Shown: positions 1 through 6,013 of the stretch, piece by piece | How the letters are laid out: every line of letters begins with the position of its first letter | How positions within the stretch are numbered: position 1 is the stretch's first letter | Assembly (NCBI GenBank): GCA_021803885.1 | Contig: JAJZKY010000233.1 | Location: 1 to 7,046 of the forward strand | Direction: 5' to 3' | Length of the DNA stretch: 7,046 nucleotides | Source of the DNA: Planctomycetota bacterium | GTDB taxonomy: Bacteria > Planctomycetota > Phycisphaerae > WQYP01 > JAJZKY01 | Translations under genes and position numbers: made by a program | Notes under the pieces: generated by a model | The model's input: the letters and a program-made list of their open reading frames with translations, nothing else | The model's database searches: none | Told to the model about the DNA's origin: nothing

Positions 1-32
1 CAGTTCATTCACGCGGTTATTCGGCTCTCGGT

Positions 33-275
33 GGTGGGGGTATTCCGGAGTGCTTTTGTCATATGAAAAACAGTCCTTCAGGCTGGCACTCCCGTGATGC
101 GTAGGCCTAAAACTCAAGGCCTACGCATCACGGGAGTGCTGTGTCCCAGACTTTACCTTTTCGCAACGTATCCGCCTCACCGATCCGCGGAGAGCCTTAG
201 GACCGTTGGTGATTAGGCCATCCATCGGAACGGCCGACCGCAAAGGGAGGGCGCCCGCCTCCGAATACTCCCGCC
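33..275. repeat. Imperfect inverted arms enclosing the 23-bp hairpin
   Basis: The arm at 33-50, read as its complement, is CTCCGGAATACCCCCACC. The arm at 259-275 is CTCCGAATACTCCCGCC. They agree at 15 of 18 aligned positions, with one gap and two substitutions. They enclose the perfect inverted repeat at 86-139. They may be degenerate ends of a small mobile sequence or chance; nothing in the sequence decides. Confidence 0.3.
86..139. repeat. Perfect 23-bp inverted repeat with 8-base loop
   Basis: Bases 86-108 are exactly complementary to 117-139, with an 8-base spacer (109-116, AAAACTCA). Neither strand shows an immediate T-run after the stem, so it is not a standard intrinsic terminator. 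On the minus strand a five-T tract comes only some 15 bases later. Possible roles are a transposon-end structure, a folded recombination or insertion target, a regulatory RNA stem, or a relic of two abutting IS ends. Confidence 0.85.
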
Positions 276-276
276 A

Positions 277-299
277 AGCCCTGGGCTGAGCCCAGGGCT
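277..299 (-). terminator. GC-rich hairpin behind the transposition operon
   Basis: Bases 277-287 (AGCCCTGGGCT) are fully complementary to 289-299 with one central base, so the RNA would form a 9- to 10-bp stem. It begins about 25 bases after the stop codon of the last gene of the operon, where a terminator is expected. It lacks a downstream U-run on the minus strand, so intrinsic termination would be weak; it could instead protect the mRNA 3' end. Confidence 0.35.
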
Positions 300-324
300 G
301 CCCGCGATGCAGCGCAAGCGGTCG

Positions 325-786
325 TTACCAAGGGAGGGTTGTTGGCAGCCCCGTCGCGTCATCGTCAACACGGAGGCGATCTAACCAGGCGGTACGCTCC
401 CGGCGCGTGGAAGGAAAGGGTTGCACGGCCATGTTGCGGGGATCATACCCATGCCAAAACCCGTAGAACTGGTACAATGTCTCCAGGTGGCTGTGCAACC
501 TGCGAAGACTCGCCCGGGCATCCTGTCGGCGATAATACCTCGCCCAGTCCGCTAACGAGTGGGTCGGCCACGCGGCATCCCACCCATCAAGCCAGCGGCT
601 GGCAGTCACCAAGCACCGCGCTTGGCGCCGGGTTTGAGCCGGCGTCGCGCCTTGCCAGGCAAGAAAGGTCAAGTACGGATTGATCCAGGGGTCTGGAAAC
701 CCCTGCGGATCGTACACGGTAATCCAGGGGCGGCGACCGTCGGCTTCGATCCGAAAGGTACCGCGTGTCCATGCATGGGTTTGCAT
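325..786 (-). CDS. Tyrosine-recombinase core-binding-like protein, no catalytic domain
   Basis: A 153-residue protein. Roughly residues 25-125 look like the N-terminal SAM-like DNA-binding domain of phage-type integrases: a short beta-rich lead-in (YDPQGFPDPW), then helices with the pattern NPYLTFLAWQGATPAQTRRQ, and a closing segment FYGFWHGYDPRNMAVQPF that matches the 'rN-Pa' turn ending such domains. The R-HxxR-Y catalytic half is absent. I chose the ATG at 786 because AAAGGAGG lies 8 bases upstream; a TTG/GTG start overlapping the ATPase stop (859-864) would add 26 residues but has poorer support. It is the last gene of the transposition operon. It may bind transposon ends or target DNA, or be a truncated integrase. 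The fold assignment is by eye. Confidence 0.65.
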   Translation of the reverse strand: MQTHAWTRGTFRIEADGRRPWITVYDPQGFPDPWINPYLTFLAWQGATPAQTRRQARCLVTASRWLDGWDAAWPTHSLADWARYYRRQDARASLRRLHSHLETLYQFYGFWHGYDPRNMAVQPFPSTRRERTAWLDRLRVDDDATGLPTTLPW

Positions 787-794
787 CGATAAGT

Positions 795-802
795 CCTCCT
801 TT
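795..802 (-). promoter_or_regulatory. Strong RBS that fixes the start at 786
   Basis: The minus strand reads AAAGGAGG with 8 bases to the ATG at 786. This is much better than anything ahead of the in-frame TTG/GTG codons near 860 and so decides the start. Confidence 0.8.
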
Positions 803-810
803 GATTGGGA

Positions 811-829
811 CGGGACGTCTTGCGTCCCG
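811..829 (-). other. Intercistronic 7-bp hairpin
   Basis: CGGGACG (811-817) pairs with CGTCCCG (823-829) across a 5-base loop. It sits in the 71-base gap between the ATPase stop and the last gene, about 8 bases ahead of that gene's ribosome binding site. It could modulate message stability or partial termination; there is no U-run. Confidence 0.4.
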
Positions 830-857
830 GGCTGGAACGCGTGAATGAACTGCGATC

Positions 858-1662
858 TCACCAACCTTCGCCTTGGATGACCTGTAAGACCATCCGGTCA
901 TCCAAGACGTGATGGCCTTGTTGCGCCCCATACCAGAGACTTTGGGTGCTCATCGGATTGATCAGACGGGCGAGCCCCCCCGAAGCTTGATAAAGGACGT
1001 CCAACGCGGGGGCGGTAAACAGCGCATGGTCCACGCCGACCGCCGCTAACTGCTGGGTGATATAGGTCTCCACCTCTGCCCGGTCCCAGGGCATCAGTTG
1101 GCACTGCACGGTGATTCGCTGGCGAATCGCCGTATAGGCTTGTAAGCGCAGGCGGTCCCGGAGTTCGGATTGGCCGACTAAGATCACCGCCACCAAACTG
1201 TGGTCATCCATGGCCTCATTACGTAAGTAACGCAGTTCGTCGAGGAGATCGTGGCCGAGACGATGCGCCTCGTCAATCACGACCACGAGCCGCATCCGGT
1301 CCCGGCGCCGCATTTGGGCCAGTTCTCGATGCACCGCCCGTTTGGCATCCAGGCCGTAGTACCGGGGCTCCACCCCCCCAAGTGGCTAACAACGCGGGGT
1401 AAAGGGTCCACGGCGTGAGCTTCGAATCGGCCAGGTATCCGATCCCCGAGGTGGCCGGATCCAGACGCTGACACAAGGCGCGAATCACGGTGCTTTTGCC
1501 CACCCCACACTCGCCAGTGACCAGGGCCCATCCGGCATGGTCCACGGCATACTGCAAACGCGACAGCACCTCGTCCCACGTCGGCGTGTGAAAACGTGGC
1601 GCCGTGGCATCCTCGGTGGTAAACGGCATGCGCTGCATGCCGTAGAAGGTTTCAATCGTCAT
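858..1662 (-). pseudogene. AAA+ ATPase (ExeA/TnsC-like), split by a frameshift at G7
   Basis: This is the transposition ATPase, expected to couple target choice to the DDE transposase by ATP-driven assembly on DNA. The ATG at 1662 has GGAGG 6 bases upstream and overlaps the transposase end by 11 bases. The N-terminal part opens with an ExeA-style FYGMQRMPF and carries Walker A GECGVGKST (residues 50-58). The frame then runs through a run of seven G (complement of 1373-1379) into unrelated sequence (stop near 1273). The other frame resumes at the same run and carries Walker B (VVVIDEAHR), a sensor-1-like AVILVGQSEL and an ExeA-like GLARLIN. With six G the product would be a continuous protein of about 267 residues, normal for the family. 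So it is a frameshift mutation, a sequencing indel, or slippage at the G-run. A GTG at 1373 could also start the second half alone. Confidence 0.8.
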
Positions 1663-3001
1663 GGGCGTCCTCCGCAGTGCGGTAGGCCAAGGCGGGGCCC
1701 TGACGCGCCTGGCGTTGTACCTGCCGCCTTTGGGCGGCGGCCAGTAAGCGAGAATGATCCGGACGCGGATGCGGAGAAGTCGGGGCAGCAGCGCGGGTTC
1801 CCGCATATTCGCCAATGACCAAGGGACGGGCGGTCCACGGCGTGACCCCGGGGACTTCGATGGTCACCGTGCTGACATCCCGCGGATCATAGACCACCGT
1901 GACCGTTTGCCCCGCCCAGGCGGGGCCCACTTCATAGGGAGTGCCTTGAAAACTGATACCGCCCACCTTGTTGACTTTGGCCGTTTTCGCGTACTGAAAT
2001 GCCCGGGTTACCTGGTCGGGCTCGGCCCACCGAATCCCTTGGGGGTCGCTGCGATACGCCATGGCGGGCGTGCGGACGGGGTCCAGCCCGGTATGGGGTT
2101 GGGTCTGATAGCATTCACTGAGCCAGGTTTGCAGGAGTGCGTTCAGACGATCCACCGTCGGGGGATGTTCGAGGGCGACTTCGGCCAGGAAGCCATCCAG
2201 GGATTGATTAAATCGTTCGATCTTGCCCTTACTTTCAGGAGCGTAAGGTTTTGCAAACAGGAGCTGAATGCCTAGTTTGGTACAGATGCGCCGCATCTGA
2301 TGCGTCTTATACTGGCTCCCGTTGTCAAAGTATACCGCGTCGGGCAGACCGTAGCCGGTGATCGCCTGCCGGAGCGCGTCTTCCACCATGACTTGGTCCA
2401 TGGTGGGATAAAATCCCGCGTAAATGACGAACCGGGTCGCATCATCGAGAAAGGCGATAAAATAGACTTGCTTTTTGACCCCTTTCGGTCCGATGGGTAA
2501 AAACGGACCATATTTAATATCTGACTGCCAAAGTGCATTACGGTGGCGCCGTTGAAAACGGCGTGCCCCAACGCCCGACTGATGTTGCCACCGGAGCTGT
2601 CGCGCGCTATACCCCCGCTCGGCCAAGCGAGATTGGAGCGTACTCCGTTTCAGCAGGCCGGGCGCCACGCGGCCTTCCCACTCTAAAATTTGAATGAGCT
2701 GATGCACGCTACGCCGCGGGACCTCCTGCCGCAGCTCGATGGCGGCTTCTAAGACCGCGGCGGATAGCACGTCCGTCTGTCGCAGCGGCCCTTTGGGTTG
2801 GGGCTTGAGCCCTTCCCACCCGTGGGCTCGATAGCGAGCTAGATAACGGCGGAGCGTGCGCTCCGACCACCCCGTCTGGGCACAAATCTGGGCTTTCAGT
2901 TGCTGAGCTTGGGCCGCATCAATCCCCGGCGCAAGTAATGGCGCTATCCATTGAAACCGTTCCATCGCCCGATCCATTCGAGGATCCGAGGGCTGAGCCA
3001 T
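1652..3001 (-). CDS. DDE transposase, IS481/TniA-like integrase-core family
   Basis: A 449-residue transposase that would cut and join transposon ends. Residues 38-70 form a helix-turn-helix (CAQTGWSERTLRRYLARYRAHG), followed by a second helical DNA-binding region. The RNase H-like rve core has its three acidic residues visible: D160 (WQSDIKYG), D225 (VYFDNGSQY) and E261 (SKGKIERFN), spaced DD(35)E. Residues about 330-400 are beta-rich, like the small barrel that follows the core in Mu/TnsB/TniA-type enzymes. The C-terminus (about 405-449) is basic and Ala/Gln-rich and may contact the ATPase, as in related systems. The ATG at 3001 follows AAGGAGGTGG. No internal stops or shifts are seen, so the gene looks intact. 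It differs from IS630 and IS3 enzymes in length and in its ATPase partner. Confidence 0.9.
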   Translation of the reverse strand: MAQPSDPRMDRAMERFQWIAPLLAPGIDAAQAQQLKAQICAQTGWSERTLRRYLARYRAHGWEGLKPQPKGPLRQTDVLSAAVLEAAIELRQEVPRRSVHQLIQILEWEGRVAPGLLKRSTLQSRLAERGYSARQLRWQHQSGVGARRFQRRHRNALWQSDIKYGPFLPIGPKGVKKQVYFIAFLDDATRFVIYAGFYPTMDQVMVEDALRQAITGYGLPDAVYFDNGSQYKTHQMRRICTKLGIQLLFAKPYAPESKGKIERFNQSLDGFLAEVALEHPPTVDRLNALLQTWLSECYQTQPHTGLDPVRTPAMAYRSDPQGIRWAEPDQVTRAFQYAKTAKVNKVGGISFQGTPYEVGPAWAGQTVTVVYDPRDVSTVTIEVPGVTPWTARPLVIGEYAGTRAAAPTSPHPRPDHSRLLAAAQRRQVQRQARQGPALAYRTAEDAHDD

Positions 3002-3007
3002 GGACTT

Positions 3008-3017
3008 CCACCTCCTT
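3008..3017 (-). promoter_or_regulatory. Very strong RBS for the transposase
   Basis: The minus strand reads AAGGAGGTGG, nearly a full anti-16S match, with its core 9 bases from the ATG at 3001. Transposase genes are usually weakly translated, so this strength is notable. Confidence 0.75.
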
Positions 3018-3075
3018 GGAATTCATCCAAGGTCAGCCTATCCACTTCGCCGTCGGACGCCCACGCAAACTCGTT

Positions 3076-3561
3076 TCATCCGGGAAAACATTGCCAATAG
3101 TGGCTGCGAACTACGGGAAGGACGGCGCGGGCCAACCACCCCGGCGCGTCGCCTACCCACCGTCCTAATACGTGGAGTATGGGCGGCAGCGATCGGGACG
3201 GCTCCACGAACGCGATGGCCGCCCCCCGCTGTTGCAAGGCGACGAAGACTCCTGATGCGTAGACCGCCCAAGCGTGGAACCAGTGTTGCCAGCGGTAAAT
3301 CGTGGATTCGTCGGCCGCCACAGCGGCCGTGGTTCCGTCTTGGAGTCCCGCTTCGATGCTGTCCGCATCATAATGCTTAAAGGGGACGAGACAATCCGGT
3401 AGTTGGCGATGAGAGCGCTGGCATGTATCACACCATAAAACTTGGGTCCACAAATAGTCGGTCCCGCCGTCCGAGCGGCGGCAAATGCGCCGACACCACC
3501 GCCACGGCAATAATGTCTCATCACAATGGGGACAGGCGGGTAACGGTTCCATACTCCGCAC
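3076..3561 (-). CDS. DUF6431-like zinc-ribbon/HTH transposon protein
   Basis: A 161-residue protein, first gene of the operon. Two Cys pairs, C10-x2-C13 and C44-x2-C47, make a zinc ribbon. They are followed by the conserved-looking HRQLPDCLVPFKHYDADSIE (about 51-70) and a probable helix-turn-helix around AAVAADESTIYRWQHWFHAW (79-98). This matches my memory of the DUF6431 family, found next to DDE transposases and ATPases in Firmicutes. It could choose the target, regulate the operon or bind transposon ends. TniQ/TnsD proteins also combine zinc-binding and HTH folds, so it is a candidate for the target-selection role here (inference). Start: GTG at 3561 or ATG at 3552, neither with a clear ribosome binding site. 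A small inverted repeat TCCGCA/TGCGGA (3555-3575) spans the start and could be a regulatory stem. Confidence 0.75.
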   Translation of the reverse strand: MRSMEPLPACPHCDETLLPWRWCRRICRRSDGGTDYLWTQVLWCDTCQRSHRQLPDCLVPFKHYDADSIEAGLQDGTTAAVAADESTIYRWQHWFHAWAVYASGVFVALQQRGAAIAFVEPSRSLPPILHVLGRWVGDAPGWLARAVLPVVRSHYWQCFPG

Positions 3562-3823
3562 GAAAAATATGCGGATCCTCTGTCTCTTCCAGCGTATAAT
3601 GCGCTATCATAACCATGTTATGTTGGGTAGTTTTGAAGAGAGTGGTGCAGACCGCTCTCTTCTCCTCATTTCCTCGTTGGTATAAAATCCATTCAATCGC
3701 GGTGCCTTAGCTCGATCGATTATGGCCATCATATCAAGCAATTTATGGACAGGCAATTTTGGCAACTTTTAGCCAAGTAAGCGTGGCAAAAACACTATAC
3801 CCCTCGCAGACGACAATTAACGA
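3562..3823. other. AT-rich gap between the two transposon segments
   Basis: I find no gene here. It should contain the operon promoter and one end of the four-gene element, plus the 3' end of the IS630 remnant. A hairpin sits at 3635-3662. The minus strand has a TATGAT box near 3606 and an ATTATA near 3600 but no matching -35 element, so I do not call a promoter. Near 3750-3790 the minus strand shows GCCACGCTTACTTGGC then TTGCCAAAATTGCC, AT-rich sequence of the sort that ends IS630-family elements. The opposite end is lost, so this cannot be tested here. Confidence 0.5.
3635..3662. repeat. 11-bp hairpin upstream of the zinc-ribbon gene
   Basis: GAAGAGAGTGG (3635-3645) pairs with CCGCTCTCTTC (3652-3662) with one G-T wobble and a 6-base loop. 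There is no U-run on either side, so it is a poor terminator. Its place about 75 bases upstream of the first gene suits an operator, a leader stem or part of the transposon end. Confidence 0.5.
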
Positions 3824-4411
3824 TTATGCCACGGTATCGAAGAGTTGAAATTTTAGGGTTAATAAGGATGTTAATTTGTTTTTGAACTCCGGATCCTGGC
3901 TTTCTAAGGTATTCACCATCGCGGCTTTGAAGGGTTTGAACGACGGATAATAGCGACCATGGAGGCACTCGGCCTTGACCAGTTTCCATAGCCGCTCAAT
4001 GAGATTCAAGTTGGGCGAGTAGGTCGGCAACCACAAGAGCGTGAGAGGGAGGCGTTCCGCCTCCGCCATGACGTGATGATTGCGCTGATACCGCGCATGG
4101 TCGAGCACGACGGTGATGGGATGATCGTTGAATCGAGCGGCCAGTTTCTCGAAGAGTTCGACGACACTCGCACTATTAATGTAGGTGTCGTTGGTGACGG
4201 TGATGATCTCATGGGTCATGGCATGAAGCGCCCCCAAAACATTGAAGCGTTGACGCCCGGAGGGCGTCGGCAAGAGCACACGGGCCAGACACCACAGATA
4301 GCCTAGCCAGGCACCCAGGACGAAGTGAGCGGCATCGACAAAAAAGACATGCCGGGTATCGGCTTGGGCTTCGGCGAGAACCGGTTCTAATTGAGTTTCA
4401 CGGTTGTCCAC
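3824..4411 (-). pseudogene. IS630 transposase, C-terminal half only
   Basis: About 195 codons encode the catalytic part of an IS630-family DDE transposase. The first Asp is in FFVDAAHFVLGAWLGYLW, followed by PSGRQRFNVLGAL, the second Asp in VVLDHARYQR, and the Glu in LPTYSPNLNLIERLWKLVK, then the typical end ESLLTL-type segment (here LTSLLTLKFQLFDTV). Intact members have an N-terminal helix-turn-helix region of roughly 130-150 residues ahead of this. There is no room or matching sequence for it, because a fragment of another gene begins within 20 bases upstream. The GTG at 4411 is simply the first in-frame start after the break. This copy cannot transpose on its own. Confidence 0.88.
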
Positions 4412-4426
4412 GTGTCTTAGGGGGCC

Positions 4427-4567
4427 TTAGAGGAGGCCACCGATACCGTCCCCGCTACGAGTAGTGCACCGTGCCTGTTCGCCGGCGTACGAGTTCAACC
4501 CGTGGTAGTCTCCAATAGACCTGCCTCCCAGAAAGCCACTCGCACCAATCACCAAGACCCAGACCAA
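4427..4567 (-). pseudogene. 5' remnant of an NAD(P)-binding SDR/epimerase gene
   Basis: A 46-codon frame from a TTG at 4567 reads MVWVLVIGASGFLGG and continues to a segment ending CTTRSGDG, then stops at 4427. GASGFLGG is the glycine-rich Rossmann dinucleotide-binding loop of extended short-chain dehydrogenases (RmlD/NAD-epimerase kind). The later TTRS resembles the end of the second beta strand. Such enzymes have about 280-330 residues, so only the first tenth or so remains. It begins 23 bases after the end of the carbon-nitrogen hydrolase, so the two probably formed an operon. The IS630 fragment replaces the rest. The start codon is uncertain: an ATG overlapping the upstream stop (4593) is in another frame. 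Confidence 0.6.
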
Positions 4568-4589
4568 CTCGTCACATACTTCGTTCCCG

Positions 4590-5372
4590 TCATTGCACCG
4601 CCCTGCCCCATCGCGTCAAATCGGTGCGTTGTTGACTCAGATACCAATTGGACACGGCATTCGTATCGATCTCCGCCCGCATACGGTAGGCGCGCTCCGG
4701 CAGGATTTCGTCAATGACCATGCCGGAAGGGTCAATCAGCATGGATGGGCACCCTGGCACCGGGTGGGCCACGTTCACGGCGGCGATCCAGCGCTGGTTC
4801 TCGGCGGCCCGGCTGATGAGGTGACTGCGCCACACCGGCCGATGCAGTTCGTCCACGATCAGGTGGGTCATATACACGAAGAGGTCGGCACCGGCTTCCG
4901 ACAACGCATGCCATTGATCCGGGAATCGAAGTTCTCGACATAACTGCACCGCGACCCGCAGCGTCCCCTCGGGGAACTGGAGATCAAAGATAGGCAAGCG
5001 GTCTCCTGGGATGAGATGGCCTCGTTCATGGGTCGCTAAGTTGGCCTTGTTGTACACCTCCCGGTCTCCGGTCGGCGCAAGGTAATAAGCTTGGTTTCGC
5101 CACCCCTGTTCGTCCTCCCGACAGGCGCCGACAAACACGTGAAGATTCCGGTCACAGGCAATCGCCTGCAACGTCTGTAGCCCACCCTGCACTTGTTGCT
5201 GATCGATTCCTGCGAGAAATGTGATGTCATCGGAATAGCCCGAGAGCGAGGCTTCGGGAAACACTACCACATCGTGGGCCTCGCATTGATTCAGCAGCTC
5301 CATCATCTGATGCAGATTCTCCGTCACGTCGAAGGTCATGGGGAACGGGGCACAGACAATCGATGCCTTCAT
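4590..5372 (-). CDS. Carbon-nitrogen hydrolase (nitrilase superfamily)
   Basis: A 260-residue enzyme expected to hydrolyse a non-peptide C-N bond, probably an amide, in the cytoplasm. The catalytic triad is visible: E40 in VVVFPEASLSGY, K109 in VYNKANLATHE and C145 in VAVQLCRELRFPDQW. After it come the usual HLIS RAAENQ segment and a C-terminal strand region (LIDPSGMVIDEIL). Length is normal for the family. The ATG at 5372 has GAAGGAGG at 5379-5386. There is no signal peptide or membrane segment. The substrate cannot be read from the sequence: the family includes omega-amidases, N-carbamoyl amidases and others. The nearest downstream frame is a broken SDR gene, so any shared pathway is probably lost. 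Confidence 0.9.
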   Translation of the reverse strand: MKASIVCAPFPMTFDVTENLHQMMELLNQCEAHDVVVFPEASLSGYSDDITFLAGIDQQQVQGGLQTLQAIACDRNLHVFVGACREDEQGWRNQAYYLAPTGDREVYNKANLATHERGHLIPGDRLPIFDLQFPEGTLRVAVQLCRELRFPDQWHALSEAGADLFVYMTHLIVDELHRPVWRSHLISRAAENQRWIAAVNVAHPVPGCPSMLIDPSGMVIDEILPERAYRMRAEIDTNAVSNWYLSQQRTDLTRWGRAVQ

Positions 5373-5378
5373 AAGAGG

Positions 5379-5386
5379 CCTCCTTC
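5379..5386 (-). promoter_or_regulatory. Strong RBS of the C-N hydrolase
   Basis: The minus strand reads GAAGGAGG, 6 bases ahead of the ATG at 5372, which fixes this start. No convincing promoter was found in the short gap up to 5474, although ATCGTGAT occurs twice there on the minus strand. Confidence 0.75.
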
Positions 5387-5473
5387 GCGTTCATGGGTCG
5401 ATTCATCACGATTCTAGCTCGATCACGATGCTCATTCCTCCACAGACTACCACACCACGGAGGATTGAGAATA

Positions 5474-6013
5474 TTACGCTAAGTCGATCTCGTGCCGAAA
5501 GCCCCCGGAAGGCCCAAGGCAGATTTGCGAAGGCTGACCGGGTTCCATCGCGACCTCTGATTCCACGTTGCAAACAGGGGTAGAGTCTCCACGATGCCCA
5601 ATGGCAATAATCAGCATGAGCAACCCTTCCTGTTTAGGGGAGAACAGCACGCGGATGTCTCCGACACGCAGTCGCAGGAGCGTGTCGGTACCGCTGACCT
5701 GCCGATTGGCGAGAGCATCCTTCGCCCACTCTAACAAGCTTGCCCGTATCCTGTTCCGTATAGGAGGTGGTTTCTTAAGAAACGTGGGAGCCTGGCGACT
5801 GAACCGGAGTGTAGACATCACCGCTTGGGAAACACGATTGCCACACCGCATCTCATTGCGAATCCGTCGGTAATCGGCCAGCATTTCCGCGTCCAAGGGC
5901 TCATCATCTTCATCCATCAAGGTATGGATGAGATCGGCTAGGGCCGGCAACTTATCGGTTGGCAGGTCGTCCATCACCCGATGCAATCGTTCCTGAGACA
6001 GAGCCACATGCAT
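5474..6013 (-). CDS. In-frame fusion of antitoxin and RelE/ParE-type toxin
   Basis: One open frame of 179 codons. Residues 1-65 resemble the small helical antitoxins that precede RelE toxins (SQERLHRVMDDLPTDKLPAL then LIHTLMDEDDEPL). From M66 the sequence turns into a RelE-fold mRNA-interferase-like toxin: STLRFSRQAPTFLKK, then LLRLRVGDIRVLFSPKQ, and IIAIGHRGD. RelE family proteins of this type normally end near the GHR motif, whereas here about 35 further residues of low-complexity character follow. The two halves are normally separate overlapping genes. The internal ATG at 5818 overlaps a TGA in another frame (TGATG) and has no ribosome binding site, so the ancestral arrangement may have been two genes merged by a small indel. 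The ATG at 6013 has only a weak AGAAG upstream. The toxin half may be inactive or permanently neutralised. Confidence 0.75.
   Translation of the reverse strand: MHVALSQERLHRVMDDLPTDKLPALADLIHTLMDEDDEPLDAEMLADYRRIRNEMRCGNRVSQAVMSTLRFSRQAPTFLKKPPPIRNRIRASLLEWAKDALANRQVSGTDTLLRLRVGDIRVLFSPKQEGLLMLIIAIGHRGDSTPVCNVESEVAMEPGQPSQICLGPSGGFRHEIDLA

Larger units (their letters stand above)
1..324. other. Gene-free flank rich in inverted repeats
   Basis: I see no convincing coding region here on either strand. The stretch lies downstream of the last gene of the transposition module and holds a perfect 23-bp inverted repeat (86-139), an imperfect pair of arms around it (33-50 with 259-275), and a compact hairpin (277-299). 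The first 15 bases, CAGTTCATTCACGCG, recur in inverted orientation at 838-852. This is where the downstream end of the transposon would be expected, but I could not identify a terminal repeat that matches the other side. I looked for a tyrosine-recombinase catalytic domain continuing from the upstream gene and did not find one. Confidence 0.6.
325..3561 (-). mobile_element. Four-gene heteromeric transposition module
   Basis: Four co-directional genes encode a DUF6431-like zinc-ribbon protein, a DDE transposase, an ExeA/TnsC-like ATPase and a tyrosine-recombinase core-binding-like protein. Transposase and ATPase overlap by 11 bases, and the other junctions are 74 and 71 bases, which fits one operon. 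A DDE transposase partnered by an AAA+ ATPase is the hallmark of Mu, Tn7, Tn5053/Tn402, Tn552 and IS21-type elements. The extra two proteins do not match the usual partners (TnsA, TniQ/TnsD, TniR). The coordinates given are the outer gene limits; the real ends lie outside them and were not found. It could also be a degraded relic, given the ATPase frameshift. Confidence 0.75.

Noticed and set aside
1652..1815. Longer ATPase frame starting at 1815
   Set aside because: The extension overlaps the transposase C-terminus by over 150 bases and has no ribosome binding site, whereas the ATG at 1662 has GGAGG and begins with an ExeA-like sequence.
1754..2275. Plus-strand open frame of 173 codons
   Set aside because: It lies antisense to the well-supported transposase and shows no domain; it is a shadow of the GC-rich coding strand.
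183..3710. Similar stretches ATCCGCGGAGAGCCTTAG (183-200) and ATCGCGGTGCCTTAG (3696-3710) near both sides of the element
   Set aside because: They are in direct, not inverted, orientation and need a gap; too weak to call transposase binding sites.
142..3751. TGTCC tips at 142 (plus) and 3751 (minus) as transposon ends
   Set aside because: Similarity past the first five bases is weak (about 8 of 12), no target duplication flanks them, and the right one may belong to the IS630 remnant.
3782..3833. 7-bp inverted repeat CGTGGCA/TGCCACG around the end of the IS630 fragment
   Set aside because: Short arms with a 38-base loop and no T-run; could arise by chance, so not called a terminator.
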